This document shows, piece after piece, positions 8,207-15,805 of a stretch of DNA of 53,332 bases. The position numbers and the translations under genes are program-made. The notes beneath the pieces are model-generated. The model saw nothing but the letters and a program-made list of their open reading frames with translations. It did no database searches and was not told the DNA's origin. Position 1 is the stretch's first letter; the number at the start of each line of letters is the position of its first letter. Origin of the DNA: an uncultured Clostridium sp. GTDB lineage: Bacteria; Bacillota; Clostridia; Lachnospirales; Lachnospiraceae. Location of the stretch: positions 1 through 53,332 of the forward strand of contig NZ_URHZ01000035.1 in assembly GCF_900547735.1 (NCBI RefSeq). The letters run 5' to 3'.

Positions 8207-9687
8207 TCGTCTCTCACCGCCCCCGTAAATATGGATGAGCCATTCCGGCTGTATGTAAGTTCTCTAAGTGGTATCTGTTTCTCCTGCATCAGAAGTTCCG
8301 TAATTCTGGTCTGGCAGTAGCCTCCCTGGCAGCGGCCCATCATGGCCCGGCAGCGGTACTTTACGCCGGTTACGGTATTGGCGCCCAGTGGACGCCGGAT
8401 CGCATCTAAAACTTCTGCTTTTGTGATTGTTTCACAGCGGCAGATAATTTCGCCGTAATCCGGGTTACGGCGGATCAACTGTTCCTGTTCCTCCGGCGTA
8501 CGGCCACGGAAAGAGACGAAACGCTTTCGGACCGGATTGAAATTCTGATTCGGACTTAGCGTCTCGACTTCCTTAATCAGCCGCACCACCTCACGCGATA
8601 TCGGAACGGAGCTTGTAAGTCCTGGCGATTCGATACCAACGAGATTGACGGTGCGGGGAGCGAGTTCATCGCGGCGCTCTATGACAAAGTCGTGATAACC
8701 GCCGACGCCCTTGGGCGTAAGTTTGGGCCTTATCCCGGCAAAGTTACGGATAAAACTGTCTCTTTTTATGTATGGGAAAATACGTCCCCCGTCTTTTATC
8801 AGCATATCCATGATGTCTTTGGTAGCGGCGTAATTGTCGCGTTCATCGATGTACTCGGTGCTGGGACCGATCATGATGTTGCCGTCCACCGTTGGCGTCA
8901 GATGAATTCCCAGTCCTCCGGTACTGTAGTCGGGCACCGGATAGGCGGGCAGGGGAAGTTTATCCCCCAGCTTTTTGTCTAAAATAAAATATTCTCCCCT
9001 GCAGGGATAAATAGTATATTCATCGATTCCCAGCATGGCCGATATTTTATCGGAGTATAAACCGGCGCAGTTGATGACCCAGCGGGTCATCAAGAAACCG
9101 TTTTTCGTACAGACACGGTAATGAAAGTTTCCCTGTTCTGAATGTTCCGTTTCGCGGGTAATATCAGTGACTTCGCGGTTAAAGAAGAATTCCACCCCGT
9201 TATCCGCAGCATTTTCAGCCAGCCCAAAGGTAAATTCAAACGGGCTTAAAATGGCGGTGGTGGGAGACCACATGGCAAACTCACCGTCGATACAGGGCGC
9301 CTTCGCGCGGATAAAATCTTTCTCTACAATTTCCAGTCCCCGGATCCCGTTTTTCTCTCCGGTTTCCTTCATTTCCCAAAGCTTTTCCCGGTCCTCTCTG
9401 GAAAAACCGACGATCAGCTTTCCGGTTCTTTTATACGGAATATCAAGTTCTCCGGCAATCTGATCAAAACAGGCGTTACCCTCCACACAAAATTTTGCCA
9501 TCAGGGAACCCGGTTTATTATTATATCCGGAGTGGAGCACTGCCGAGTTGTGGGAGCTGGTTTCACAGCACACGTCGGGCGCTTTTTCCACAACCGCAGT
9601 TTTCAGCTTGTATCGTGAAAGCTCACGGGCCACAGCGCAGCCGATAACGCCTGCTCCTATTATTGTAACATCATATATTTGGTTCAA
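8203..9687 (-). CDS. GlpA-like FAD-dependent dehydrogenase with BFD-type [2Fe-2S] domain
   Basis: 494 residues, starting at TTG 9687 eight bases after AAAGGAG. Residues about 5-385 form a DAO-type FAD oxidoreductase (VTIIGAGVIGCAVAREL at the N-terminus, SSHNSAVLHSGY substrate-loop motif). Residues about 420-470 form a BFD-like [2Fe-2S] domain with CRC at the start and C...CQGGYC at the end. This architecture is that of glycerol-3-phosphate dehydrogenase GlpA and of L-2-hydroxyglutarate/2-hydroxyacid oxidases, so the exact substrate is open. The gene is first in a three-gene operon whose promoter faces that of an MBL hydrolase/symporter operon. Confidence 0.87.
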   Translation of the reverse strand: MNQIYDVTIIGAGVIGCAVARELSRYKLKTAVVEKAPDVCCETSSHNSAVLHSGYNNKPGSLMAKFCVEGNACFDQIAGELDIPYKRTGKLIVGFSREDREKLWEMKETGEKNGIRGLEIVEKDFIRAKAPCIDGEFAMWSPTTAILSPFEFTFGLAENAADNGVEFFFNREVTDITRETEHSEQGNFHYRVCTKNGFLMTRWVINCAGLYSDKISAMLGIDEYTIYPCRGEYFILDKKLGDKLPLPAYPVPDYSTGGLGIHLTPTVDGNIMIGPSTEYIDERDNYAATKDIMDMLIKDGGRIFPYIKRDSFIRNFAGIRPKLTPKGVGGYHDFVIERRDELAPRTVNLVGIESPGLTSSVPISREVVRLIKEVETLSPNQNFNPVRKRFVSFRGRTPEEQEQLIRRNPDYGEIICRCETITKAEVLDAIRRPLGANTVTGVKYRCRAMMGRCQGGYCQTRITELLMQEKQIPLRELTYSRNGSSIFTGAVRDE

Positions 9688-9744
9688 TTAGTTAACTCCT
9701 TTCTTGCGATAAAATTTAACTTGCATGACTGAATTTTACTTGAT

Positions 9745-9784
9745 TTAGTTAGCTCAATTATATCGGAATTAAATAATATGTCAA
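9745..9784 (-). promoter_or_regulatory. Promoter and operator of the dehydrogenase operon
   Basis: Reading leftward, TTGACA (9779-9784) and TATAAT (9757-9762) are 16 bases apart: both elements match consensus perfectly. Immediately after the -10 lies AGCTAACTAA (9745-9754), the complement of TTAGTTAGCT. A perfect TTAGTTAACT copy lies further down at 9688-9697, overlapping the ribosome site region. The placement suggests repression by the FCD-GntR protein. Confidence 0.75.
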
Positions 9785-9889
9785 GAAACCAATTTTTGCT
9801 TATATTTAGAAGAACAGAAGTAATGTTCAGTGAATTTTGTTACGCGTAACAAAAATAACAGTACATAAGGCGGAAGTAACTGTTATATC

Positions 9890-9940
9890 TTGACAATAAA
9901 AGGCGATAGATTATACTGAAACTGTATTAATTAGTTAACT
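9890..9940 (+). promoter_or_regulatory. Promoter and operator of the MBL/symporter operon
   Basis: TTGACA (9890-9895) and TATACT (9912-9917) are 16 bases apart. TTAGTTAACT (9931-9940), a site identical to 9688-9697, lies at about +8 to +17 of the expected transcript. The flanking words ACTGAAT...ACTTGATT also recur near 9727-9744. The region from 9688 to 10006 contains no gene and is entirely this shared divergent control region. Confidence 0.75.
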
Positions 9941-10006
9941 GAATATACTTGATTAGTGTAAAAGAAATTTGAGGTACCATTTCATTATTTTACAAAAGGA
10001 GGGAAT

Positions 10007-10747
10007 ATGAAATTTAATGTAGAGATTTTATTTGGAGGTTTTTCGGGTAAACTTCCCAACTGTTATCATGGATGGGGAACATGGGCCCTGATTCAGGACG
10101 GCAGGCACAATATTCTGCTGGATACGGGGTATGTGGGATTCAGAAAAGATTTCAGCCGTCTTCTGGAGGAAAAGGGAGTGAAATGCGGGGATATCGATTA
10201 TGTCCTTTTAACGCATCTGCATTTTGATCATGCCTGTAATGTGGATCTGCTGCCGAATGCCGTATTCGTCCTTTCTAAAGCCGAGTGGGAGTTTGCACGG
10301 GATCCGGAATGCGGCGACCTGCTTGTGGAGCGCTCGGCAATTCCGGTTCTTGAGAAAGCGGAAAAAATTCTGATTGAGGAGGACGGACAGGAGATTTTGC
10401 CCGGACTATCCGCCATTCTGACGCCGGGCCATACGCCGGGCTGCTGCTCCTATGTCCTTCATCAGGAAAATGGAGAGAAGTGGGTTTTGGCCGGAGATGC
10501 GGCCAAGAACAGAGGGGAACTTTCGACCGGAACGGTGCAGATATCCATGAATCAGGAGCAGTCACAGAACAGCCTGAAGAAAATAAAGGAAGCGGGCAGC
10601 AGGATCCTGCCGGGCCACGATTCATGGGTGAGGTCAGGAGAAGGCGGAGAGATTACGGCGGAAGGAGGCAACGACATTCATCTTTTGTTTGCCCAGGGGA
10701 TCACAGTGAACGGAGGAGAAACCGAGGTTATTTTGCATATGGATTAA
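10007..10747 (+). CDS. MBL-fold hydrolase of the N-acyl-homoserine-lactonase-like group
   Basis: 246 residues with the metallo-beta-lactamase zinc motif HLHFDH (about 68-73), a second metal histidine in TPGHTPG (about 140-146), an aspartate in AGDAAKN, and a final histidine in LPGHDSW. These are the bimetal ligands of quorum-quenching-lactonase-like MBL hydrolases, but that branch also contains sugar-lactone and other ester hydrolases. Position in an operon with a sodium symporter and opposite an FAD dehydrogenase operon suggests hydrolysis of a lactone or ester intermediate in a catabolic route; that is inference. The ribosome site AAAGGAGGG (9994-10002) fixes the start. Confidence 0.85.
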   Translation: MKFNVEILFGGFSGKLPNCYHGWGTWALIQDGRHNILLDTGYVGFRKDFSRLLEEKGVKCGDIDYVLLTHLHFDHACNVDLLPNAVFVLSKAEWEFARDPECGDLLVERSAIPVLEKAEKILIEEDGQEILPGLSAILTPGHTPGCCSYVLHQENGEKWVLAGDAAKNRGELSTGTVQISMNQEQSQNSLKKIKEAGSRILPGHDSWVRSGEGGEITAEGGNDIHLLFAQGITVNGGETEVILHMD

Positions 10748-10756
10748 GGGGGATGC

Positions 10757-10879
10757 ATGATGTTCGAGTACATAGGAATTGGGGAAATTATCAACATTTT
10801 TATACTTCCATTTATAGGACTTGCCATGTCGCTCGTCTGGTATTTCAGACACAGGAAAGAGGATGCAGGAGAAAAATAA
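10757..10879 (+). CDS. Small single-span membrane protein, probable symporter accessory subunit
   Basis: The ORF begins ATG ATG at 10757/10760 and ends TAA 10877-10879, giving 39-40 residues. It follows GGGGG 9 bases after the MBL gene stop and ends 9 bases before the symporter start. Residues about 8-30 are a single hydrophobic span (IGEIINIFILPFIGLAMSLV), followed by the basic RHRK and an acidic tail. Small one-span proteins encoded just before sodium:solute symporters are a known recurrent feature, and I recall the label symporter small accessory protein for such ORFs. It is too short for usual ORF cut-offs. Confidence 0.7.
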   Translation: MMFEYIGIGEIINIFILPFIGLAMSLVWYFRHRKEDAGEK

Positions 10880-10888
10880 GGGGGTGGA

Positions 10889-12349
10889 ATGATGACTGGT
10901 ATTTATATTGGGCTTATTGTGTATCTGGCGGCGACCTTTGGGGTCAGCATTTATACGGGCAGAAAAGGGCGGAGTAAATCTTCGGCCGGATTTATTGTAG
11001 GTGAACGGAACTTCGGTTCCGTAGTGACGGCGCTTGCAATGGGAACAACACTGGCCAGCGGGTTTGCTTTTATCGGTCTGGTGGGTATGGGGTATACCCT
11101 CGGGTTAGTGGCAACCTGGCAGTGCATCTGGGGGACAATCCTTGAATTTATCTGCTGGTTTTTCCTTGCCCATAAGCTGAGGGCAATGAGTGAAAAGACG
11201 GAGGTCTTAACTCCGATTGAAGCGATGTCAAAGCTGCATGGGGATCCTCACAACCTGATTAAGATTTTCGGAGGATTAATGATTGGCCTATTTATCACAT
11301 TTTATCTTGCAGGCCAGTTTACCGCAGCGTCTAAGGCGGCTAATACAATGGGGCTGAATCCGACCACGGTAGCGATTGGAATCGCGGCGCTCACAATCGT
11401 GTATATCTTTCTGGGCGGCGTCAATGCGGCCATGTGGACGAACGCCATCCAGGGGCTTGTCATGATTCTGAGCTTTGGCGTTCTTGTGGCGGTGGCTCTT
11501 TCCAAGGTAGGCGGAATGGGAGGTTTATTCGCCTCACTTTCCACAGCCGAGCCATCCCTGATCCAGTGGAATAACGGGAGGAGCACCGGCAATGCGGCCT
11601 TTTATATTGCAAACTACTGGCTGGGCAGCGCAGCCGGATTCCTGGCTCAGCCACAGGCAATCCAAAAGTACCTGACGATTAAAAATGACAGACAGATTAG
11701 GAAGAGCTGTGTACTTTCCTGTATCTTCAATATTATCCGCCAGTTGGGTCCTGTCCTGATCGGCATGAGCTGCCGGCTGATTTATCCCTCGATTACGGAT
11801 CCGGAGACCTGTATCCCGAGGATTATTGTCGATTACATACCCAATATCATGGGCGGAATCCTGATGGCGGGGATTTTTGCCGCCGTTATGTCCACGACGG
11901 AATCCCTGCTTTTGCAGTCCACCAGCGAGCTGAGCCGAAATTTCCTGGAGAAGGGAATTCTGATTAAGAAGGAGGTTTCGCAGAAAACATACGGTATCAT
12001 CTGTAAAATCCTTACAATTGTGATAGGTATCATCGGCCTGCTGATTTCCCTGTTTGGGTCAGGCGGCGTCTTTAATATGATTATTTTCGCATGGACCGGT
12101 CTGATGACATCGGTCGGACCGTCCCTGTACCTTGGACTTTACTGGAAAAAGTGTACCAGTCAGGGAATTCTGGCCGGGGTCTTGACGGGAATTCCGGCAA
12201 CCTGTGTCTGGTATTACCTGTTTAAGTCGTCCACCGGAATCCATGAAGCAGTCAGCGTAGTGGTGCCGATTCTGGCAGTGATTATCGTCAGCCTGCTGAC
12301 ACAAAATGTGAAACAGGAAGAAAACTGGGCGGAAGAGCTGAGCAGATAA
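10889..12349 (+). CDS. Sodium:solute symporter family transporter
   Basis: 486 residues with about 13 hydrophobic segments from residue 3 on. Typical family landmarks are RKGRSKSSAGFIVGER near the first loop, GTTLASGFAFIGLVG in helix 2 and AAVMSTTESLLLQSTSE (about 331-347) in the sodium-site helix. It belongs to the SSS (solute:sodium symporter) family related to PanF/PutP, which import carboxylates, amino acids or sugars with sodium. The substrate cannot be read from sequence; the neighbouring dehydrogenase and hydrolase suggest a hydroxy acid or lactone. The operon ends at the terminator at 12406. Confidence 0.9.
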   Translation: MMTGIYIGLIVYLAATFGVSIYTGRKGRSKSSAGFIVGERNFGSVVTALAMGTTLASGFAFIGLVGMGYTLGLVATWQCIWGTILEFICWFFLAHKLRAMSEKTEVLTPIEAMSKLHGDPHNLIKIFGGLMIGLFITFYLAGQFTAASKAANTMGLNPTTVAIGIAALTIVYIFLGGVNAAMWTNAIQGLVMILSFGVLVAVALSKVGGMGGLFASLSTAEPSLIQWNNGRSTGNAAFYIANYWLGSAAGFLAQPQAIQKYLTIKNDRQIRKSCVLSCIFNIIRQLGPVLIGMSCRLIYPSITDPETCIPRIIVDYIPNIMGGILMAGIFAAVMSTTESLLLQSTSELSRNFLEKGILIKKEVSQKTYGIICKILTIVIGIIGLLISLFGSGGVFNMIIFAWTGLMTSVGPSLYLGLYWKKCTSQGILAGVLTGIPATCVWYYLFKSSTGIHEAVSVVVPILAVIIVSLLTQNVKQEENWAEELSR

Positions 12350-12652
12350 AAATGGAGAAAACAGATGCGGCAGCAGGGAGCCTTTATTTATAGAAGGTAT
12401 TCCTGAAAAAGGGGTATTGGATTCTGCCAATATCCCTTTTTACGTGGATAAAACGGTACTGTCTGCTGATTTGAGAGGTTGCCGTGGAAAATGATTGTTA
12501 CTGTTCACACCGCATTGCGCTGTGAATAATGCTTCGGTATGATTGCGATTGTCCGGCATGAGGTTTTGCAAACGGCATGAAATGGGAGTACAATATCTTT
12601 GAAGCGTATTAATCGATCAGGGTATAATAATCAAGATAAAAGGAGGAAGCAT
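12350..12652 (+). other. Gene-free spacer with terminator, inverted repeat and promoter
   Basis: It holds the symporter terminator (12406-12441) and an imperfect inverted repeat TTCACACCGC/GCGCTGTGAA (12504-12526). A promoter for the next gene has TTGAAG (12599-12604), 18 bases, then TATAAT (12623-12628). I see no gene in between. Confidence 0.6.
12406..12441 (+). terminator. Terminator of the symporter operon
   Basis: AAAAAGGGGTATTGG (12406-12420) pairs with CCAATATCCCTTTTT (12427-12441) with one wobble pair. The flanking A and T runs could make it work in both directions. Confidence 0.85.
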
Positions 12653-13309
12653 ATGCCGGCGTATTTCTCAATGACGGTGCAAAGAAGAACAGACAAAGTG
12701 ACGGATGATTATGTAGAACAGATTTATTCGGCAGTGATTGAATCGGGATTTCCGTTTAAAAGCGGATACTGGTTTCACGAGGATGCCGGTTATGATGAAA
12801 TTGTTGCATGGAACCGGAAAAAACTGGCACAGGGATTCCGGCTCGGCTTTACGGAACATGTACAAAACGACTATATGCAGATTCTCTTTCATGCGCCTGC
12901 CTTTAGGGAAATGCGTGGGTTCTGGATGTACGGTAAAAAAGAAGTTGCATTTGACCTGATTATTCCCGAGTATGATATCATGAGTCACGACAAAGAGCAT
13001 ACGGAATGCTGTACGGTTTCAGAAGACAGGGTGTCACCGATACGGGCAATCGGCGCGGCCTTGTGGAACCGGGGACTGGCAGATGTGATTCAGACCAATT
13101 TCGAATTGGACGGCGGTTACTACAGTATTGATAAAGTTCTGGGCGGTGAAAAGCTGATGGCCCACCCCTTTGCGATTATTCCGGAGGATATTGCTGTAAG
13201 ATTCGGCAAAGATTATCTGTCGGGAAAACGGCTTACCAGAATTGGAAATAATGGGGTAATCATAGATGACGATGCTTATCTGTCCGGCAGACAGACGGCG
13301 GACAGATAA
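12653..13309 (+). CDS. Hypothetical protein, unrecognised family
   Basis: I place the start at ATG 12653, after AAAGGAGG (12639-12646). The longer form beginning at TTG 12599 would start inside the promoter -35. The 218-residue product (MPAYFSMTVQRRTDKVTDDY at the N-terminus) is soluble, rich in aromatic and acidic residues, with no signal peptide, membrane span or metal motif. I cannot assign it to a family. It is monocistronic with its own promoter, and a convergent GNAT gene ends 43 bases downstream. Confidence 0.75.
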   Translation: MPAYFSMTVQRRTDKVTDDYVEQIYSAVIESGFPFKSGYWFHEDAGYDEIVAWNRKKLAQGFRLGFTEHVQNDYMQILFHAPAFREMRGFWMYGKKEVAFDLIIPEYDIMSHDKEHTECCTVSEDRVSPIRAIGAALWNRGLADVIQTNFELDGGYYSIDKVLGGEKLMAHPFAIIPEDIAVRFGKDYLSGKRLTRIGNNGVIIDDDAYLSGRQTADR

Positions 13310-13352
13310 GCATAAGAGCTGATTCGATCGGGCTTTGGTAAGTAAGATAAGT

Positions 13353-13874
13353 TCAGCATCCCATTACCGTGTTTTTTAAATAGAGGTTAAATGAGCCGTA
13401 TTCTGTTTCTTTAAGCGGCTCCGGGCAGGACATCACAACCAGACGGTGTCCCTGGTGGGACTCATGGTACGGTGGGTGAACGTGATCGAAGCTGTTTACC
13501 CTGAATCCGGCTCTTTCATAAAACCCTTTCCGATGGATGGAAATATCATCAACGGGAGGGTCGATTTCCAGAATTACAGTCTTTCCCCGCTGTCCCAGAA
13601 GTGCGAGGGCTCTTTGGCCACACTGCCTGTTGCGTTTATCAGGGTCAATACAGAAATGTTCGATGTAAATAAAACATTCCGTTTCCCAGCATAAAAGAAT
13701 TCCTATAAAATCCTCTTCATCATAAATCAGGTTGAACTGATACTCCCTGTTTTCCATAATTTCCGTCTGGGAGGAGGCGGTTCTCTGCTCATGATAAGGA
13801 AAGCTGATTTTGTAGAGATCCATGGCTCTTAAGTACATTTCATTGTCAACGGCTGTCAAACGTTCAAAGTGCAT
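13353..13874 (-). CDS. GNAT-family N-acetyltransferase
   Basis: 173 residues with the GNAT layout. An acceptor-side helix is followed by strand 4 (FIYIEHFCIDPDKRNRQCGQ), where the pyrophosphate-binding loop would be RNRQCGQRA, close to the Q/R-X-X-G-X-G/A consensus but with Cys-Gly-Gln. Strand 5 is TVILEIDPP, followed by FYERAGF. The acceptor is unknown. The gene starts 3 bases after the stop of the upstream PPOX gene, whose end contains the ribosome site GGAGGAATAA, so the two are coupled. Confidence 0.8.
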   Translation of the reverse strand: MHFERLTAVDNEMYLRAMDLYKISFPYHEQRTASSQTEIMENREYQFNLIYDEEDFIGILLCWETECFIYIEHFCIDPDKRNRQCGQRALALLGQRGKTVILEIDPPVDDISIHRKGFYERAGFRVNSFDHVHPPYHESHQGHRLVVMSCPEPLKETEYGSFNLYLKNTVMGC

Positions 13875-13877
13875 AAT

Positions 13878-14306
13878 TTATTCCTCCAGTTTAAGCTCTG
13901 CCAGTCCGACAGGAATATTATTTTCATAGACCCACTGTGAGATTTTCCGTATCCGGATGAGAAAGAAAACTTCGTCGTCCTGGATGAATTCATCATCCTC
14001 AGAGAATGATTCGGGATACCGCTCCCTGTATGCTTTTTTAATTTCCTCATTTTCCGGAAGCGTCACTTTTCCGAGCAGTTCCGAACGGCCGGTAAAATAA
14101 AAATTACCCACACAAACGGCAACATTCGGGTTTTCCAGCATCTGCATTGCTTTTCTGGAAGAAAGAGAGGTCCTCACATAGAGCAGCAGGCCGATGGACA
14201 GGGGACTGACCTGACGGACGGTGACCAGATCGTCTGCGCTGGTAGCGAGTGAGATTACTTCGGTTTCGGCCAGTGTTTTTTGTAATTCACTTAAATTTAC
14301 ATTCAT
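13878..14306 (-). CDS. Pyridoxamine 5'-phosphate oxidase family flavoprotein
   Basis: 142 residues resembling small split-barrel PPOX-like proteins that bind FMN. The typical beginning is LATSADDLVTVRQVSPL, and the middle contains SRKAMQMLENPNVAVCVGNF. The ATG is preceded by GGAGGATAAAA. An inverted repeat overlaps the upstream promoter region (14369-14384), and the downstream gene is a GNAT acetyltransferase translated from the same mRNA. Substrate is unknown; such proteins often act in flavin- or F420-type redox or as antioxidants. Confidence 0.82.
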   Translation of the reverse strand: MNVNLSELQKTLAETEVISLATSADDLVTVRQVSPLSIGLLLYVRTSLSSRKAMQMLENPNVAVCVGNFYFTGRSELLGKVTLPENEEIKKAYRERYPESFSEDDEFIQDDEVFFLIRIRKISQWVYENNIPVGLAELKLEE

Positions 14307-14368
14307 TTTTTATCCTCCGTTATGATGTTGTCTATCTTTTTGTCAGTTACAGTATAGCAGATAAAACA

Positions 14369-14384
14369 TGACAACTGGTTGTCA
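14369..14384. promoter_or_regulatory. Candidate operator before the PPOX-GNAT pair
   Basis: TGACAAC-TG-GTTGTCA is a seven-base perfect inverted repeat with a two-base centre. It lies about 60 bases upstream of the PPOX start, next to TATACT on the minus strand (14350-14355), so it overlaps the likely promoter. Its form resembles MarR-type operators. Confidence 0.5.
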
Positions 14385-14392
14385 TAATATAT

Positions 14393-14523
14393 TTTTTATA
14401 TCATAGGAAAGCCCTCCTATGATATAAAAAGCCCTCCGGGCAGGATGCGCACTCGCGCGAAGATGTAATATGCCGCTATGCGGCCGCGCTCGGCGCGAGA
14501 ATCCCGCGAGCGGGATTCTTTAT
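14393..14523. repeat. Structured intergenic block of nested palindromes
   Basis: It starts with a perfect 16-bp stem (14393-14408 with 14415-14430, six-base loop), AT-rich and flanked by T and A. Then come GC-rich arms CTCGCGC (14452-14458) with GCGCGAG (14493-14499), and a final hairpin AGAATCCCGC/GCGGGATTCT (14498-14519). There is no coding signal. It may be a repetitive extragenic element or a pair of back-to-back terminators. Confidence 0.5.
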
Positions 14524-14526
14524 TGT

Positions 14527-14582
14527 AAGAAAAGGCCGTGAAAACAAGAGGCATTATGCCAACAGTTCTCACGGCTTTTCTT
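14527..14582 (-). terminator. Terminator of the crotonase gene
   Basis: AAGAAAAG-G-CCGTGA on the left pairs with TCACGG-CTTTTCTT on the right, with an added inner GGCAT/ATGCC stem. On the minus strand it ends with CTTTTCTTA, and it adjoins the repeat at 14581. Confidence 0.75.
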
Positions 14583-14623
14583 GAGTGGCAATGAAAAGTT
14601 CGCGAAGCGTGCTTTTCGTTGTT
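14581..14623 (+). repeat. 43-bp hairpin repeat, copy 2
   Basis: It is identical in all 43 bases to copy 3. The stem is CAATGAAAAG/CTTTTCGTTG with CGC-GAA-GCG at the tip. It ends exactly where the stop codon of the crotonase gene begins (14624) and starts at the end of that gene's terminator. Confidence 0.9.
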
Positions 14624-15439
14624 TTATCGCTTTTTATCCGACTTTTTATTCAGGCGTTCCACCAGCGCAGCAGTGCGTGTGCGGTAATCGTCCAGCTCGG
14701 TTACAATACCCATAAAGGAGGAAACCATATCCAGCGAGGAGCGGAGCGTACTCTGCTCACTCTGGTAGATAGCTCTTTTCGTCAGGCGCATGGCCTGCTG
14801 GGGTGCTTCCAGAAGTTTCTGCATGTAATTTTCTACGTATTCATCAAGTTCCTCAGGGGGAACCGTGCGCGTTACCAGTCCAATCCGTTCCGCCTCTTCT
14901 CCTTTTAATACCCTGGCGGTCCAGAACATATCAAGCGCTTTGTCGCGTCCAACCAGACGCGGCAGGAAATAGGCGCCGCCGTCTCCCGGTACGATACCGG
15001 CGTTAAAATAACTCTCCGACAGAGTTGCACTTTCCGAGGCGATTCGAACGTCACACATCAGGGCCATATCCAGTCCTGCGCCCACAGCGGCTCCGTGGAT
15101 TTTGGCAATTACGGGCTTGTCGATCTCTTCCAGAATGAGCGGTATCCTCTGAATCCCCGTCCACAGGGAGTTCTTCCTGGCAAGAGCGGTGGATGTGATA
15201 TCGTCGTGGCTTTCAAAAAAACCATCACCGGCTGCCATGGCCTTCACATCGCCTCCGGCACAGAATGCCTTTCCATTGCCTGAAAGCAGGACGGCGTAGA
15301 CATCATCTCTGTCTCTTATATCCTCCAACGCCGCTGTCCAGAGCTGTATCATTTCTTCACTGAAGCAGTTGAGGTGCTCCGGGCGGTTCATCGTAATGCG
15401 GGCCAAGTGGTCTTTTACTTCATAAATTAAATCCGGCAT
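14624..15439 (-). CDS. Enoyl-CoA hydratase/isomerase (crotonase) family protein
   Basis: 271 residues from ATG 15439 with AAGGAGAG upstream; a TTG eight codons earlier lies before this ribosome site. Crotonase landmarks are the oxyanion-hole segments GKAFCAGGDVKAM and HGAAVGAGLDMALMCD, followed by GIVPGDGGAYFLPRLVG. These enzymes hydrate, isomerise or cleave acyl-CoA thioesters. The usual first catalytic Glu position in this last stretch is not evident, so specificity is open. A consensus promoter lies at 15548-15576, and the 43-bp hairpin repeat begins right after the stop. Confidence 0.87.
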   Translation of the reverse strand: MPDLIYEVKDHLARITMNRPEHLNCFSEEMIQLWTAALEDIRDRDDVYAVLLSGNGKAFCAGGDVKAMAAGDGFFESHDDITSTALARKNSLWTGIQRIPLILEEIDKPVIAKIHGAAVGAGLDMALMCDVRIASESATLSESYFNAGIVPGDGGAYFLPRLVGRDKALDMFWTARVLKGEEAERIGLVTRTVPPEELDEYVENYMQKLLEAPQQAMRLTKRAIYQSEQSTLRSSLDMVSSFMGIVTELDDYRTRTAALVERLNKKSDKKR

Positions 15440-15547
15440 AGTCTTATTCTCTCCTTGTGTCAATCAGCCGCAGTTTTCCTGCGTTTTCTATTCAGCAGGA
15501 AAGAAACCTGAAAAAGGAAAAATCCTGCCGAACGTTGATTCCCTACC

Positions 15548-15576
15548 ATTATAGTGAGCGTATCCGTTACTGTCAA
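15548..15576 (-). promoter_or_regulatory. Consensus sigma-A promoter of the crotonase gene
   Basis: On the minus strand TTGACA (15571-15576), 17 bases and TATAAT (15548-15553) form a perfect promoter. The leader is about 100 bases long and contains GGCAGGATTTTTCC-type pairing but no recognised riboswitch. Confidence 0.8.
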
Positions 15577-15643
15577 TGTTGCATCTATCCTGTAACAATC
15601 TCTTAACAACATACCCGATCCGTCCCTGAATTATTCCACCATG

Positions 15644-15659
15644 TATGACGGCCGTCATA
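15644..15659. promoter_or_regulatory. 16-bp perfect palindrome, candidate operator
   Basis: TATGACGGCCGTCATA reads the same on both strands. It lies between the divergent crotonase promoter and the small gene at 15806. The other control-like element in this gap is TTTACC-TAT-GGTAAA (15750-15764), which overlaps an extended -10 (TGGTAAAAT). No gene is present in 15440-15805. Confidence 0.45.
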
Positions 15660-15805
15660 TGAAAATGACAGGGTACGGGAGAAGTTCGGGCCGTTCAATC
15701 GTAAGAAAAAAGCAATGATTTCGACAGGCCGATCGGATGGAATGGACAGTTTACCTATGGTAAAATAAGTAAATAGAGAGCACCGGGACAAAAGGAGATG
15801 CGGAT

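Noticed and set aside
12599..12652. TTG start for the hypothetical protein at 12653
   Set aside because: TTG 12599 is the probable -35 element; AAAGGAGG lies before ATG 12653.
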